From an uncultured Bacilli bacterium (GTDB taxonomy: Bacteria > Bacillota_I > Bacilli_A > RF39 > UBA660): a stretch of DNA of 49,447 nucleotides. Position 1 is the first letter of the stretch, and each line of letters opens with the position of its first letter. Under the pieces are notes generated by a model, which did not search any database, was not told the DNA's origin, and saw only the letters and a program-made list of their open reading frames with translations. Of this stretch, positions 8,658-16,295 are shown piece by piece. The translations under genes were made by a program, and so were the position numbers. The stretch is from NCBI GenBank assembly GCA_934096405.1, contig CAKOLW010000009.1, positions 1 to 49,447 on the forward strand. The letters run 5' to 3'.

Positions 8658-8714
8658 AAAAACGTCCGGTTTTCTGCTAAGAAATGTTCATCTAATTGTA
8701 AAAACGTCCGGTTT
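8658..8714. repeat. Two perfect 15-bp direct repeats
   Basis: AAAAACGTCCGGTTT occurs at 8658-8672 and again at 8700-8714, 42 bp start to start. The repeats carry the GC-rich core CGTCCGG in an otherwise AT-only gap between the DUF2779 operon and rpoZ. They look like a paired protein-binding or recombination site. Confidence 0.75.
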
Positions 8715-8810
8715 ATATTCAAAATTGTAAAGTATTGTCAAGAAAAATGAAAAAACTTGATAAGAAAAAAAGTACATAGTATATTAATTATAGAGGAGAG
8801 TGAAAATATT

Positions 8811-9008
8811 ATGATATATCCATCAATTGATAGTCTTTTAATGATAGTGGACTCTAAATATAAATTAGTACATGTTGCAAGTGAAAGAAGTAAACAAATG
8901 ATATTAAATAACCATTATCAAATGAAAGAAGAAGAATATGTATCAAAAAAACCAATAGGTAGAAGTTTGGAAGAATTAGAAAAGGGATTAATCAAAATAA
9001 AAGAATAA
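8811..9008 (+). CDS. rpoZ: RNA polymerase omega subunit
   Basis: 65 residues, ATG 8811 with GAGGAGAG at 8793-8800. 'MIYPSIDSLLMIVDSKYKLVHVASERSKQ' and 'SKKPIGRSLEELEKGLIKI' are the two conserved blocks of Bacilli-type omega, which stabilises the beta-prime subunit. An in-frame extension to TTG 8757 exists but omega proteins start at MIYPS, and the ribosome site supports 8811. In Bacilli rpoZ usually follows gmk; here gmk is absent and an unrelated operon precedes it. Confidence 0.88.
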   Translation: MIYPSIDSLLMIVDSKYKLVHVASERSKQMILNNHYQMKEEEYVSKKPIGRSLEELEKGLIKIKE

Positions 9009-9040
9009 TCTTTTTTTATTTACCAAATAAATAAAATATA

Positions 9041-9069
9041 TTGAAAATGTATATATGATGTATTATAAT
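9041..9069 (+). promoter_or_regulatory. Sigma-A promoter of the antitoxin-recX operon
   Basis: TTGAAA (9041-9046), 17 nt, TATAAT (9064-9069), located about 20 nt upstream of the antitoxin start at 9091. Confidence 0.8.
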
Positions 9070-9090
9070 TGTCTTATGGAGAGTGATACA

Positions 9091-9384
9091 ATGAGTACAA
9101 TCAATATGAGTTTCAGAGTTGATAAAGAAACCAAAGAAAAAGCAGACAAATTATTTAAAAAAATGGGAATGAATACAAGTGTAGCTATAAATATGTTTTT
9201 AAATCAATGTATAATAGAAGATGGACTACCTTTTACACCTTCTAATAAAACTAAATCAAGTGATTATTACCTAAGAAAACTAAAAGAACTAAATGATGAA
9301 ACTCCAAGTATAAAAGCATCTATGGAAGATTTATATAACTATTATAAATTAATCGAGGAATACAATGAAAATAATAAGATATAA
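9091..9384 (+). CDS. RelB/DinJ-family antitoxin without an adjacent toxin
   Basis: 97 residues from ATG 9091, with GGAGAG upstream. 'STINMSFRVDKETKEKADKLFKKMGMNTSVAINMFLNQCIIEDGLPF' is the ribbon-helix-helix DNA-binding domain of RelB/DinJ antitoxins, with the usual GLPF ending. The C-terminal tail is the toxin-binding part in the family. No RelE/YafQ toxin follows: the end of the gene overlaps recX by 20 nt. It may act as a transcriptional regulator of itself and recX, or pair with a toxin elsewhere. Confidence 0.82.
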   Translation: MSTINMSFRVDKETKEKADKLFKKMGMNTSVAINMFLNQCIIEDGLPFTPSNKTKSSDYYLRKLKELNDETPSIKASMEDLYNYYKLIEEYNENNKI

Positions 9385-10132
9385 AAAAATGAGTAAAGGA
9401 AGGTATAAGTTAACTTTAGATAATACAGAACTTATACTTTATGAAGATGTAATTCTTAAAAATGATCTTTTAAGAACGAGTAATATAAATCTAGAACTTT
9501 TAGAAAAAGTAATGAATGAAAATGTATATTACGAAATCTATAACATGGCTTTAACATATATTGAAATTAAAATGAGAACATCAAAAGAAATAAAAGACTA
9601 TTTAAATAAAAAGAATTTTAATACTAAACTAATAGATGAAGTATTAGATAGACTTAATAAAGAAGGATACCTAAATGAAGAAAAATATATAGATGCATTT
9701 GTTAATGATAAAGTTAATCTAACTAACTGGGGACCATACAAAATAAAGAAAAGTCTTTTAGATTTAGAATTAGATGAAACACTAATAAATAATAAATTAA
9801 ATACAATTAATGAAAATATATGGAATGGTAAAATAGAAAAAATAATAAATAAGAAGTTAAATAGTCTAAAAAATAAATCTAATTATATGATTAAAAACAA
9901 ACTAAAAATAGATTTATATAACCTAGGCTATGATAATAATTCGATAGAAGAAAACCTTAATAATTTAAACTTAAATAATAATGAAAACATAAAAAAAGAT
10001 TATTCAAAAGCTTATAATAAATATTCTAAAAAATATATGGATCAAGAATTATATCAAAAAGTTAAATCCTACCTATATAGAAAAGGATACAAAATAGAAG
10101 AAATAAATTACATGTTAGATAATCTAGAATAA
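9365..10132 (+). CDS. recX: RecA regulatory protein RecX
   Basis: 255 residues, ATG 9365 with GAGGAA upstream, inside the end of the antitoxin gene. RecX proteins are three-helix repeats that bind RecA filaments; the blocks 'YNMALTYIEIKMRTSKEIKDYL', 'LNKEGYLNEEKYIDAFVNDKV', 'WGPYKIKKSLLDLELD' and the C-terminal 'VKSYLYRKGYKIEEINYML' fit this. The length matches the longer Gram-positive form. Co-transcription with a RelB-type regulator is unusual. A bidirectional terminator follows. Confidence 0.85.
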   Translation: MKIIRYKKMSKGRYKLTLDNTELILYEDVILKNDLLRTSNINLELLEKVMNENVYYEIYNMALTYIEIKMRTSKEIKDYLNKKNFNTKLIDEVLDRLNKEGYLNEEKYIDAFVNDKVNLTNWGPYKIKKSLLDLELDETLINNKLNTINENIWNGKIEKIINKKLNSLKNKSNYMIKNKLKIDLYNLGYDNNSIEENLNNLNLNNNENIKKDYSKAYNKYSKKYMDQELYQKVKSYLYRKGYKIEEINYMLDNLE

Positions 10133-10135
10133 AAG

Positions 10136-10167
10136 AAAACTTCAGTTCTTAGTGAACCGAAGTTTTT
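10136..10167. terminator. Bidirectional terminator between recX and prsA
   Basis: AAAACTTC/GAAGTTTT and GTTC/GAAC form an interrupted stem with T runs on both strands, serving the convergent recX and prsA genes. Confidence 0.85.
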
Positions 10168-10170
10168 ATT

Positions 10171-11121
10171 TTAGTTTAATCCAAATCTTTCATTATATGA
10201 ATCTTTTAATTCTGAATCAGTAATCTTAATACCATATTTTTCTCTTAAATTAAGTAATGCTTTTGTACTAAAATTAGTTTCATTATTAATTTCTTCTTCA
10301 CTAATAACACTAATAATATCATCTTTAACACTATCTAAATCTTTCTTTTCTTGTTGACTTACTTTAAATATAATATGATATCCGTATTGACTCTTAACTG
10401 GTTCATCAGAATAAGTATTAGTCTTTAATTCTTTAGCAACTTCCATAAAACTTGCATCATAATTATCATTAAACTTAACTGTGCCTAAACTTCCACCATT
10501 ATCTTTATTAGCTGAATCATCAGAATACTCTTTAGCCAAATCATCAAAACTTTCACCATCATTTAACTTCTTAATAACTTCCTTAGCAGTTTCTAAAGCT
10601 TTCTTTTCTGCTTCAGTCTTTTCACTATCAGAAGATGTACTAGAAGTATCAACTTTTATTAAAATATGTTTAAGTTCCATATCACCAACAACTTCAGAAT
10701 CATAATATTCTTCAATCTCTTTATCAGTAACACTATCTTTAGCATAATCTTTAAGCCATTCATTTCTCTTATAAGAAAGTCTTAACATATCTTTAAAAGG
10801 ATCCTCATCTTTAACTCCATAATAATTTTGAATATTAGTTAAATATTGATCTCCCCATTGTTTTTTATAAGAAGAAACAACATTTCTAACATAAGTATTT
10901 TCATCATCAGTAGATTTATACTCTCTAGATAATAATTCTTCATCTATTAAATCTAATAAAGTACTAACCCCATATTGACTTTTTAACTTATTATATAAGT
11001 CTTCAGCACTTATTCCTCCCTCATCAAATTTTACAACGCTTTCTTTTCCATTCTTTAAATGAGAAGTAGAACAACCTACTAAAAGAAAAGCACTAAGTAC
11101 TATCAAAAATAATTTTTTCAT
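10171..11121 (-). CDS. prsA: Foldase lipoprotein PrsA (parvulin-type peptidyl-prolyl isomerase)
   Basis: 316 residues from the ATG at 11121, preceded on the minus strand by GGAGG. The signal peptide ends in the lipobox LLVGC, so the mature protein is anchored outside the membrane, where PrsA folds exported proteins. The N-terminal SurA-like helical region is followed by a parvulin domain starting at 'MELKHILIKV' and including 'YSDDSANKDNGGSLGTV' and 'SQYGYHIIFKV'. Upstream in-frame codons to 11181 are discarded because they lack a ribosome site and would mask the signal peptide. Confidence 0.92.
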   Translation of the reverse strand: MKKLFLIVLSAFLLVGCSTSHLKNGKESVVKFDEGGISAEDLYNKLKSQYGVSTLLDLIDEELLSREYKSTDDENTYVRNVVSSYKKQWGDQYLTNIQNYYGVKDEDPFKDMLRLSYKRNEWLKDYAKDSVTDKEIEEYYDSEVVGDMELKHILIKVDTSSTSSDSEKTEAEKKALETAKEVIKKLNDGESFDDLAKEYSDDSANKDNGGSLGTVKFNDNYDASFMEVAKELKTNTYSDEPVKSQYGYHIIFKVSQQEKKDLDSVKDDIISVISEEEINNETNFSTKALLNLREKYGIKITDSELKDSYNERFGLN

Positions 11122-11139
11122 ACTATTACCTCCACAATA

Positions 11140-11145
11140 ATTATA
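11140..11145 (-). promoter_or_regulatory. -10 box of prsA
   Basis: TATAAT on the minus strand, about 20 nt before the prsA start; the -35 region is poor. It overlaps the divergent region that also serves the YjcZ-type genes. Confidence 0.5.
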
Positions 11146-11243
11146 ATAACAAAAAAATAAAGAAAACACAATAATAAGCACTCACATATTTTTATAATTT
11201 GCTTATAATAAAAGTGTAAAGATAAAAAAAGGAGGAATGTCTT

Positions 11244-11339
11244 ATGAATTGTGGATGCGGAAATAATGGTTTATCAGGAGCGGCATTTGCTTTAGTGTTA
11301 TTTATATTATTAGTAATCATACTAGGTGCATTTATCTAA
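11244..11339 (+). CDS. YjcZ-family sporulation micro-protein (31 aa)
   Basis: Start ATG 11244 with AAAGGAGGAA, stop TAA 11337-11339. The 31-residue product has an N-terminal Cys/Gly/Asn-rich head (NCGCGNN) and one hydrophobic helix (ALVLFILLVIILGAFI). This matches the YjcZ/SscA family of tiny, often spore-associated membrane proteins in Bacilli ('GFALIVVLFILLIIVGASF'-like). It is followed 19 nt later by a second member. Function in the family is poorly known; SscA takes part in spore coat assembly. Confidence 0.78.
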   Translation: MNCGCGNNGLSGAAFALVLFILLVIILGAFI

Positions 11340-11358
11340 TTTAAAGGAGGGGTGTTAA

Positions 11359-11484
11359 ATGAACAATTGCTGTAAGCAAGTTAATCCATGTTGCGGTGGT
11401 AATAACTATGGAAATAGTTTCTTCGTAATCTTAATTCTATTCATATTACTAGCAATAATATTTGGTGCTTTCGTAGGTTGGTAA
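11359..11484 (+). CDS. YjcZ-family sporulation micro-protein (41 aa)
   Basis: Start ATG 11359 after AAAGGAGGGG, stop TAA 11482-11484. The 41-residue product has two CC pairs and glycines in the head (NNCCKQVNPCCGGNN) and a terminal hydrophobic helix (FFVILILFILLAIIFGAFVGW). It is a tandem paralogue of the preceding gene, probably in the same transcript, ended by the terminator at 11511-11538. Confidence 0.78.
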   Translation: MNNCCKQVNPCCGGNNYGNSFFVILILFILLAIIFGAFVGW

Positions 11485-11510
11485 TATGACACAACTACAG
11501 TAATGTGTGA

Positions 11511-11538
11511 AAAAAGTAACTCAATCGAGCTACTTTTT
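11511..11538. terminator. Bidirectional terminator, overlaps HIT gene stop
   Basis: AAAAAGTAACTC (11511-11522), loop AATC, GAGCTACTTTTT (11527-11538). It ends the YjcZ-type transcript and, on the other strand, the HIT gene, whose stop codon lies in the stem. Confidence 0.88.
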
Positions 11539-11911
11539 ACTTTATCTTATCTCTCATTAAATCAAATATTTCTTTTTTACTTAATTCAATTTTTCTCTTA
11601 TATTTAGGAATTAAGTGCAAATGATAATGCTTTACAAACTGAGCTTCTCCGTTATTCTGAATTAATATAACACTATCCGGATTTAAGTTTTCTATCATTA
11701 CTTTCTTAACTTTCTTAGCAATTTCCATGATATGAGTTAAATAATCAATTTCTATATCTTCTAATTCAGTAAAATGCTTCTTAGGAATAATTAAAGTATG
11801 CCCAGGACTATCTGGATATGCATCTAAAAAAACTTTTACCATATCATCTTCATATAAAGTATAAGAAGAAACACTTCCGTTAATAATATCACAGAATAAA
11901 CAATCTTTCAT
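11537..11911 (-). CDS. HIT-family nucleotide hydrolase
   Basis: 124 residues from ATG 11911; GTG 11920 and ATG 11917 are alternative starts, but AGGTG has best spacing to 11911 and family members begin 'MKDCLFC'. The N-terminal CLFC with a later His can bind zinc, 'HTLIIPKKHF' is the conserved middle strand, and 'HYHLHLIP' is the histidine triad with the nucleophilic central His. Such proteins hydrolyse purine nucleoside phosphoramidates or dinucleotides in the cytoplasm. Confidence 0.92.
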   Translation of the reverse strand: MKDCLFCDIINGSVSSYTLYEDDMVKVFLDAYPDSPGHTLIIPKKHFTELEDIEIDYLTHIMEIAKKVKKVMIENLNPDSVILIQNNGEAQFVKHYHLHLIPKYKRKIELSKKEIFDLMRDKIK

Positions 11912-12012
11912 AAACATCACCTAATAAAATTATAAAAAAATTTTAAACTAAAATCAATCATTAGCATATACTAAATGTAAATTGATTCATAAATTACAGT
12001 GTAGGTGATAAT

Positions 12013-13212
12013 ATGAATATAGAAAAAGATTTTGTTATGAAAAATGAAGATATAATATATTTTGATAATGCAGCAACAACATTTAAACCTATAAGTGTTA
12101 TAAATAAAGAAATTGAATATTTAACTAAATATACAGCTAATTCACATCGTGGAGATTATAACATAAGTTTTAAAGTAGATGATGAAATAGATGAGTCTAG
12201 ATATTTAGTTAGTAAATATATAAATTCAAAAAGTAAAGATGAAATAATATTTACTAGTAATACAACTGATAGCATGAATCTTGTTATAAATGGGTTCTTT
12301 GGAGAATATTTAAGAGAAGATGATGAAGTAATATTAACCAAATCAGAACATGCATCAAACATATTACCATGGCTTGTACTAAGTAAAAAAATAGGATTTA
12401 AAATAAAATATGCACCATTAGATAAAGAAGGTAAACTAAGTTTAGAAAGTATTAAAAAAACTATTACTAGAAATACTAAGGCAATTTCAATCGCACATGT
12501 TACAAATGTTATTGGAGATATTAGAGATATAAAAACAATTACAAAGTATGCTCATAAAAAAGGTATTCTAGTACTTATAGATGGTGCTCAAAGTGTACCA
12601 CATATTAAAACTGATGTACAAGATTTAGACATAGACTTTCTAGCATTCTCAGCACATAAAATGTGTGGTCCAACTGGTCTTGGAATACTTTATGGAAAAT
12701 ATGAATTACTAAAATACATGAAACCATTTAAATATGGTGGTGGAATGAACGAGTTATATAATGAAAATACTATTGAATTAGATGATATACCTTATAGATT
12801 TGAAGCTGGAACACCTAATATAAGCGCAATAATTGCTTTTAGTGAAACTATTAAATATTTAAATAAAATAGGTATTGAAAATATAGAAAGAACAGAAAAA
12901 TACTTAAAACAATATTTAATCAAAGAATTAAAAACAATTCCATATATAAAAATATATAATGAAAATAGTGAAGGAAGTATAGTATTAATTAATATAGATG
13001 GAATAGAATCAGGTGACTTAGGACTTTATTTAAACACTAAAAATATATGTGTAAGGAGTGGTAAACATTGTGTAAAAATGCTAGAAGAAGAGGCGGAATT
13101 CAAAGATACAGTTAGAATTAGTTTATATTTTTACAACTCCTATGAAGAAATAGATAAATTAATTCTTGCTTTAAAGGATTTTGATAATATAAAAAAATAT
13201 GTAAATTTATAA
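12013..13212 (+). CDS. Class V aminotransferase, cysteine desulfurase (SufS/Csd type)
   Basis: 399 residues, ATG 12013 with TAGGTGA upstream. 'YFDNAATTFKP' at the N-terminus, 'SEHASNILPW', 'IDGAQSVPH' (PLP-binding Asp), 'AFSAHKMCGPTGLGILYGK' (PLP Lys in SAHK) and 'RSGKHCVK' (catalytic Cys near residue 350) are complete. The enzyme takes sulfur from cysteine for Fe-S assembly or tRNA thiolation. No sufB, sufC, sufD or sufU gene is adjacent, so it stands alone with its own terminator. Confidence 0.88.
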   Translation: MNIEKDFVMKNEDIIYFDNAATTFKPISVINKEIEYLTKYTANSHRGDYNISFKVDDEIDESRYLVSKYINSKSKDEIIFTSNTTDSMNLVINGFFGEYLREDDEVILTKSEHASNILPWLVLSKKIGFKIKYAPLDKEGKLSLESIKKTITRNTKAISIAHVTNVIGDIRDIKTITKYAHKKGILVLIDGAQSVPHIKTDVQDLDIDFLAFSAHKMCGPTGLGILYGKYELLKYMKPFKYGGGMNELYNENTIELDDIPYRFEAGTPNISAIIAFSETIKYLNKIGIENIERTEKYLKQYLIKELKTIPYIKIYNENSEGSIVLINIDGIESGDLGLYLNTKNICVRSGKHCVKMLEEEAEFKDTVRISLYFYNSYEEIDKLILALKDFDNIKKYVNL

Positions 13213-13228
13213 AATTTTACTAAATTTA

Positions 13229-13262
13229 AAAATTGAGGTCAAAAAATGACTTCAATTTTTAT
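13229..13262 (+). terminator. Intrinsic terminator of the cysteine desulfurase gene
   Basis: AAAATTGAGGTCA paired with TGACTTCAATTTTT across an A-rich loop, followed by T residues. Confidence 0.85.
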
Positions 13263-13396
13263 TTTTGTTTCTTTCCTTATATAGGACTTAATTTTAAATT
13301 TAAAATTTGTATATAAAAAACACTTTCAATTTTTAAAAATGGCGATTTGTATTATGTTTTCTAATGTGTTAAAGTGTACATGAAAGGAGGGATAAC

Positions 13397-13750
13397 ATGT
13401 TAAATAACGTTGTTCTCGTTGGAAGACTTACAAAAGATCCTGAAGAGATACTAACAGAGAAAAACAATAAAAGAACAGTAGTTATAATGGCCGTGCCAAG
13501 AAGTTTTAAAAACTCTAATGGAGAGTATGATACAGATTTCATTAGGGTAGTACTTTGGAATATGATTGCTGAACATACTTGTGAATATTGTAAAAAAGGC
13601 GATGTAATAGGAATAAAAGGAAGAATTCAATCAAGTAGTTATGAGAAAGATGGAGAAACAAAATATATTACAGAAGTAGTCGCAGAAAAAGTAACATTTT
13701 TATCAAGTAATAAAAATATACAAGCTGTAGAAAATACAGAAGAAAACTAA
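13397..13750 (+). CDS. ssb: Single-stranded DNA-binding protein, short form
   Basis: 117 residues, ATG 13397 after AAAGGAGGG. The OB-fold runs through most of the protein: 'MLNNVVLVGRLTKDPEEI', 'DFIRVVLWN', 'CEYCKKGDVIGIKGRIQSSSYEKDG'. The acidic C-terminal tip (DDDxPF) by which SSB recruits repair proteins is missing; the protein ends in ENTEEN. A short, tail-less SSB fits a paralogue such as SsbB of competent Bacilli rather than the main replicative SSB. It is monocistronic, followed by an inverted repeat. Confidence 0.88.
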   Translation: MLNNVVLVGRLTKDPEEILTEKNNKRTVVIMAVPRSFKNSNGEYDTDFIRVVLWNMIAEHTCEYCKKGDVIGIKGRIQSSSYEKDGETKYITEVVAEKVTFLSSNKNIQAVENTEEN

Positions 13751-13752
13751 AT

Positions 13753-13776
13753 GAAAATAGACTATCTTCTATTTTC
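13753..13776. repeat. Inverted repeat after ssb
   Basis: GAAAATAGA (13753-13761) and TCTATTTTC (13768-13776) form a 9-bp perfect hairpin without a T tail. It may protect the 3' end or act as a weak terminator. The rest of the 205-bp gap up to 13955 holds only AT-rich sequence and the next promoter. Confidence 0.55.
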
Positions 13777-13911
13777 ACACTCTTACCTTTTTAAATAATA
13801 AATTTTAAAATGATCTAAATAGTTGACACAAATTAAATAAATATATTTAAGTAATACAAATATTTACAATCCTTAACCTCATTTACTTTTAAAACTCTTT
13901 CATAGGTATTC

Positions 13912-13940
13912 TTGTAAAAATATCTTCAATTTAGTATAAT
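13912..13940 (+). promoter_or_regulatory. Promoter of the HTH-phosphorylase gene
   Basis: TTGTAA (13912-13917), 17 nt, TATAAT (13935-13940). The expected transcript start lies only about 9 nt before ATG 13956, giving a very short leader. Confidence 0.7.
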
Positions 13941-13955
13941 TATTATGGTGAAAAT

Positions 13956-15524
13956 ATGTTAAGAGGAGATAGATTAAAAAAATTAAGAATATTAAATGGA
14001 GTCACACAAGAAGGTCTTGGTAACATACTTGGTGTTACAAAAAGTACCATTTGTTGTTATGAAAGAGGAACAAGAACTCCAACATTAGAAAATTTAATCG
14101 ATATATCAGATTATTTTCAAGTTTCAATTGATTATTTGCTAGGAAGGGATGTATTAGTAAGAGATAAAAATACTAAAAAGGTAGAATTTATCAGTACAGA
14201 TGATTTGAATTTAATGCGAAGTATCCCTAAAAAGAAAGGTGAGAGTATGAAAATAGAAGATATAATAAGTAAGTTTGAAAAAACTAAAAGATTAACTAAA
14301 GATGAAATAAATTATGTAGTAGAAAATTATACAAACGATAAAATAAATGATGATGACATGGGTAAATTACTTTTACTTATTAAAGAATATGGTTTAAACT
14401 ATAAAGAAACATTTTATTTAACAGACGCAATGATAAATACTGGAGATATTTTAAATTTAAGCAATATTAAAAGAGTAGTAGTAGACAAACACTCAACAGG
14501 TGGAGTAGGAGATAAAGTAACATTCTTAATCGCACCAATCGTGGCATCATTAAATCTTGGTATTGCTAAAATGAGTGGAAGAAGTTTAGGATTCACTGGT
14601 GGTACAATAGATAAATTAGAAAGTATACCAGGCTATAAAGTAAAATTAACCAATGAAGAATTTGAAAGTTATGTTAATAAAATAGGTGTAAGTGTTATAA
14701 GTCAAACAAATTCACTGGCACCTGCCGATAAAAAGATATATGCTCTTCGTGACCAAATAGGCGCTGTAGAAAGTATTCCTTTAATTGCTAGTAGTATAAT
14801 GAGTAAAAAAATTGCCAGTGGAGCACATTTCATAGTTATAGATTTAAAAGTTGGTAAAGGTGCTTTCATGAAAGATATAGAGAGTGCAAAAACACTTGCT
14901 GAATATATGATAGAAATAGGCAAATATTTTAATAGAAAAGTAGTATGTGTACTAACTGATATGAATACTCCACTTGGATTCTCAGTAGGTAACAGCCTAG
15001 AAGTAAAAGAAGCACAAGAATTCTTCTCAGGCACAAGAGAAAAAAGATTAGAAGATTTAGTAATATCACTAGCAAGTGAAATGGTATCAATTGGAAAAGA
15101 CATATCAATTGAAGATGCGAAGGCATTAGTAATAGATACTCTAAATAATGGAAGTGCAAAAGACAAATTCTATGAATGGATAACAAACCAAGGTGGAAAA
15201 CTAGGTAAAATGAAATCTAGTAAATATACTAAAATAATTTATTCTGACAGAAATGGTTATATAAACAATATAGATCCTATAGGCATAGCTAAATTTGTAC
15301 AATCTCTTGGCGCAGGAAGAGTAAAAAAAGAAGATAGCATTAACTTAAATGTCGGAATAACTTTAAAAAGTACACTTTATACCAAAGTTACTAAAGGTAC
15401 ACCATTACTAGAAGTATTTTATGATAAAGAGATTGATAACATGGAAGAAGAAATTTTAAAATGTTTTACTATAGAAAGTATTAAAAAAGAAGAAAAAGAT
15501 ATAATAATAGATGTAATAAAATAA
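13956..15524 (+). CDS. pdp: Pyrimidine-nucleoside phosphorylase with in-frame XRE-type HTH extension
   Basis: 522 residues. Residues 1-65 are a Cro/C1-type helix-turn-helix ending in 'DYLLGRD', followed by a linker of about 30 residues. From residue 98 the protein is a full-length pyrimidine-nucleoside phosphorylase: 'KHSTGGVGDKVT' (phosphate loop), 'KMSGRSLGFTGGTIDKLESIPG' and 'LAPADKKIYALRD' are present. The enzyme splits uridine or thymidine with phosphate in nucleoside salvage. A second start, ATG 14247 with AAAGGTGAG at 14235-14243, matches the normal enzyme N-terminus, so one frame may yield a long HTH-fused and a short free enzyme. Autoregulation is a possibility. Confidence 0.85.
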   Translation: MLRGDRLKKLRILNGVTQEGLGNILGVTKSTICCYERGTRTPTLENLIDISDYFQVSIDYLLGRDVLVRDKNTKKVEFISTDDLNLMRSIPKKKGESMKIEDIISKFEKTKRLTKDEINYVVENYTNDKINDDDMGKLLLLIKEYGLNYKETFYLTDAMINTGDILNLSNIKRVVVDKHSTGGVGDKVTFLIAPIVASLNLGIAKMSGRSLGFTGGTIDKLESIPGYKVKLTNEEFESYVNKIGVSVISQTNSLAPADKKIYALRDQIGAVESIPLIASSIMSKKIASGAHFIVIDLKVGKGAFMKDIESAKTLAEYMIEIGKYFNRKVVCVLTDMNTPLGFSVGNSLEVKEAQEFFSGTREKRLEDLVISLASEMVSIGKDISIEDAKALVIDTLNNGSAKDKFYEWITNQGGKLGKMKSSKYTKIIYSDRNGYINNIDPIGIAKFVQSLGAGRVKKEDSINLNVGITLKSTLYTKVTKGTPLLEVFYDKEIDNMEEEILKCFTIESIKKEEKDIIIDVIK

Positions 15525-15533
15525 AGGAGACTT

Positions 15534-16295
15534 ATGAAAAAAATATTATTTCTATTAACTATCTTTTTTTCTTTTATTTTCAACTTATATGCTCTTAATA
15601 ATATAAGTATAAATAATAATATGTTGATACCCGAATTTAATAAAAACACAAAAGTATATAATGTATTCGTGCCATCAAACATAGAAATAATAACTATAGT
15701 GGTTGATAAAGATGATAATGAAGTAATCACAGGTTCTGGTAGTAAAAGTTTAAAAGAAGGATTAAATGTAATAGAAATAATATCATATATAAATGATATC
15801 GAAGTAGAAAGATATACTTTAAACATAACAAGAGGTAACATAACTTATGATAAAGCAAACTCTAACTTAAAGAATTTAATTATAAATGATTACGAGATAA
15901 ATTTTAATGAATTTGTTTATGAATATGAAATAAAAGTTAAAACTAATGATAAACTTAATATATACTATGAAACAAATACACCCTTAGAAACAGTTACTTT
16001 AAAAGGTGATACATCTCTTAAAAATAAAGAAAATATAATAATAATCAAAGTAATAAGCGGAGATAAAAAACATTCAAGTACATATAAAATAAAGATAATA
16101 AAGGAATTAAAAGACAATACTTCAAATAAAAAAACTAGTTTATTTGATAATAAAAAATTTACTAGATTTGAACTAAAACTTATTATAATTGGATTAATAT
16201 TTTTAGGATTAATTATATCTTCAATAATATTTTATTTTATATTTATAAAGAAAAAGAAATACTTTAGACCATTTAAACAAAAGAAAAGACCTTAA
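15534..16295 (+). CDS. Secreted, membrane-anchored cadherin-like beta-sandwich protein
   Basis: 253 residues, ATG 15534 with AAAGGAG, 9 nt after the phosphorylase gene. A signal peptide (residues 1-21) precedes two tandem beta-sandwich units of the cadherin-like family: 'LIPEFNKNTKVYNVFVPSNIEIITI' and 'LKNLIINDYEINFNEFVYEYEIKV', each ending in 'Y-[TK]-[LI]-[NK]-I'. A C-terminal membrane helix (about 213-238) is followed by a basic tail. The likely location is the outer face of the membrane. Its stop codon overlaps the convergent VanY gene by 4 bp and no terminator separates them. Confidence 0.75.
   Translation: MKKILFLLTIFFSFIFNLYALNNISINNNMLIPEFNKNTKVYNVFVPSNIEIITIVVDKDDNEVITGSGSKSLKEGLNVIEIISYINDIEVERYTLNITRGNITYDKANSNLKNLIINDYEINFNEFVYEYEIKVKTNDKLNIYYETNTPLETVTLKGDTSLKNKENIIIIKVISGDKKHSSTYKIKIIKELKDNTSNKKTSLFDNKKFTRFELKLIIIGLIFLGLIISSIIFYFIFIKKKKYFRPFKQKKRP

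Noticed and set aside
8757..8810. N-terminal extension of rpoZ from TTG 8757
   Set aside because: Omega proteins begin at MIYPS and the GAGGAGAG site lies inside the extension.
14702..15166. 154-codon minus-strand open frame opposite the nucleoside phosphorylase gene
   Set aside because: Opposite-strand shadow of a conserved enzyme; Ser/Leu-rich low-complexity translation, no ribosome site and no recognisable domain. The same holds for other minus-strand frames at 20632-21009, 21837-22193 and 26395-26685.
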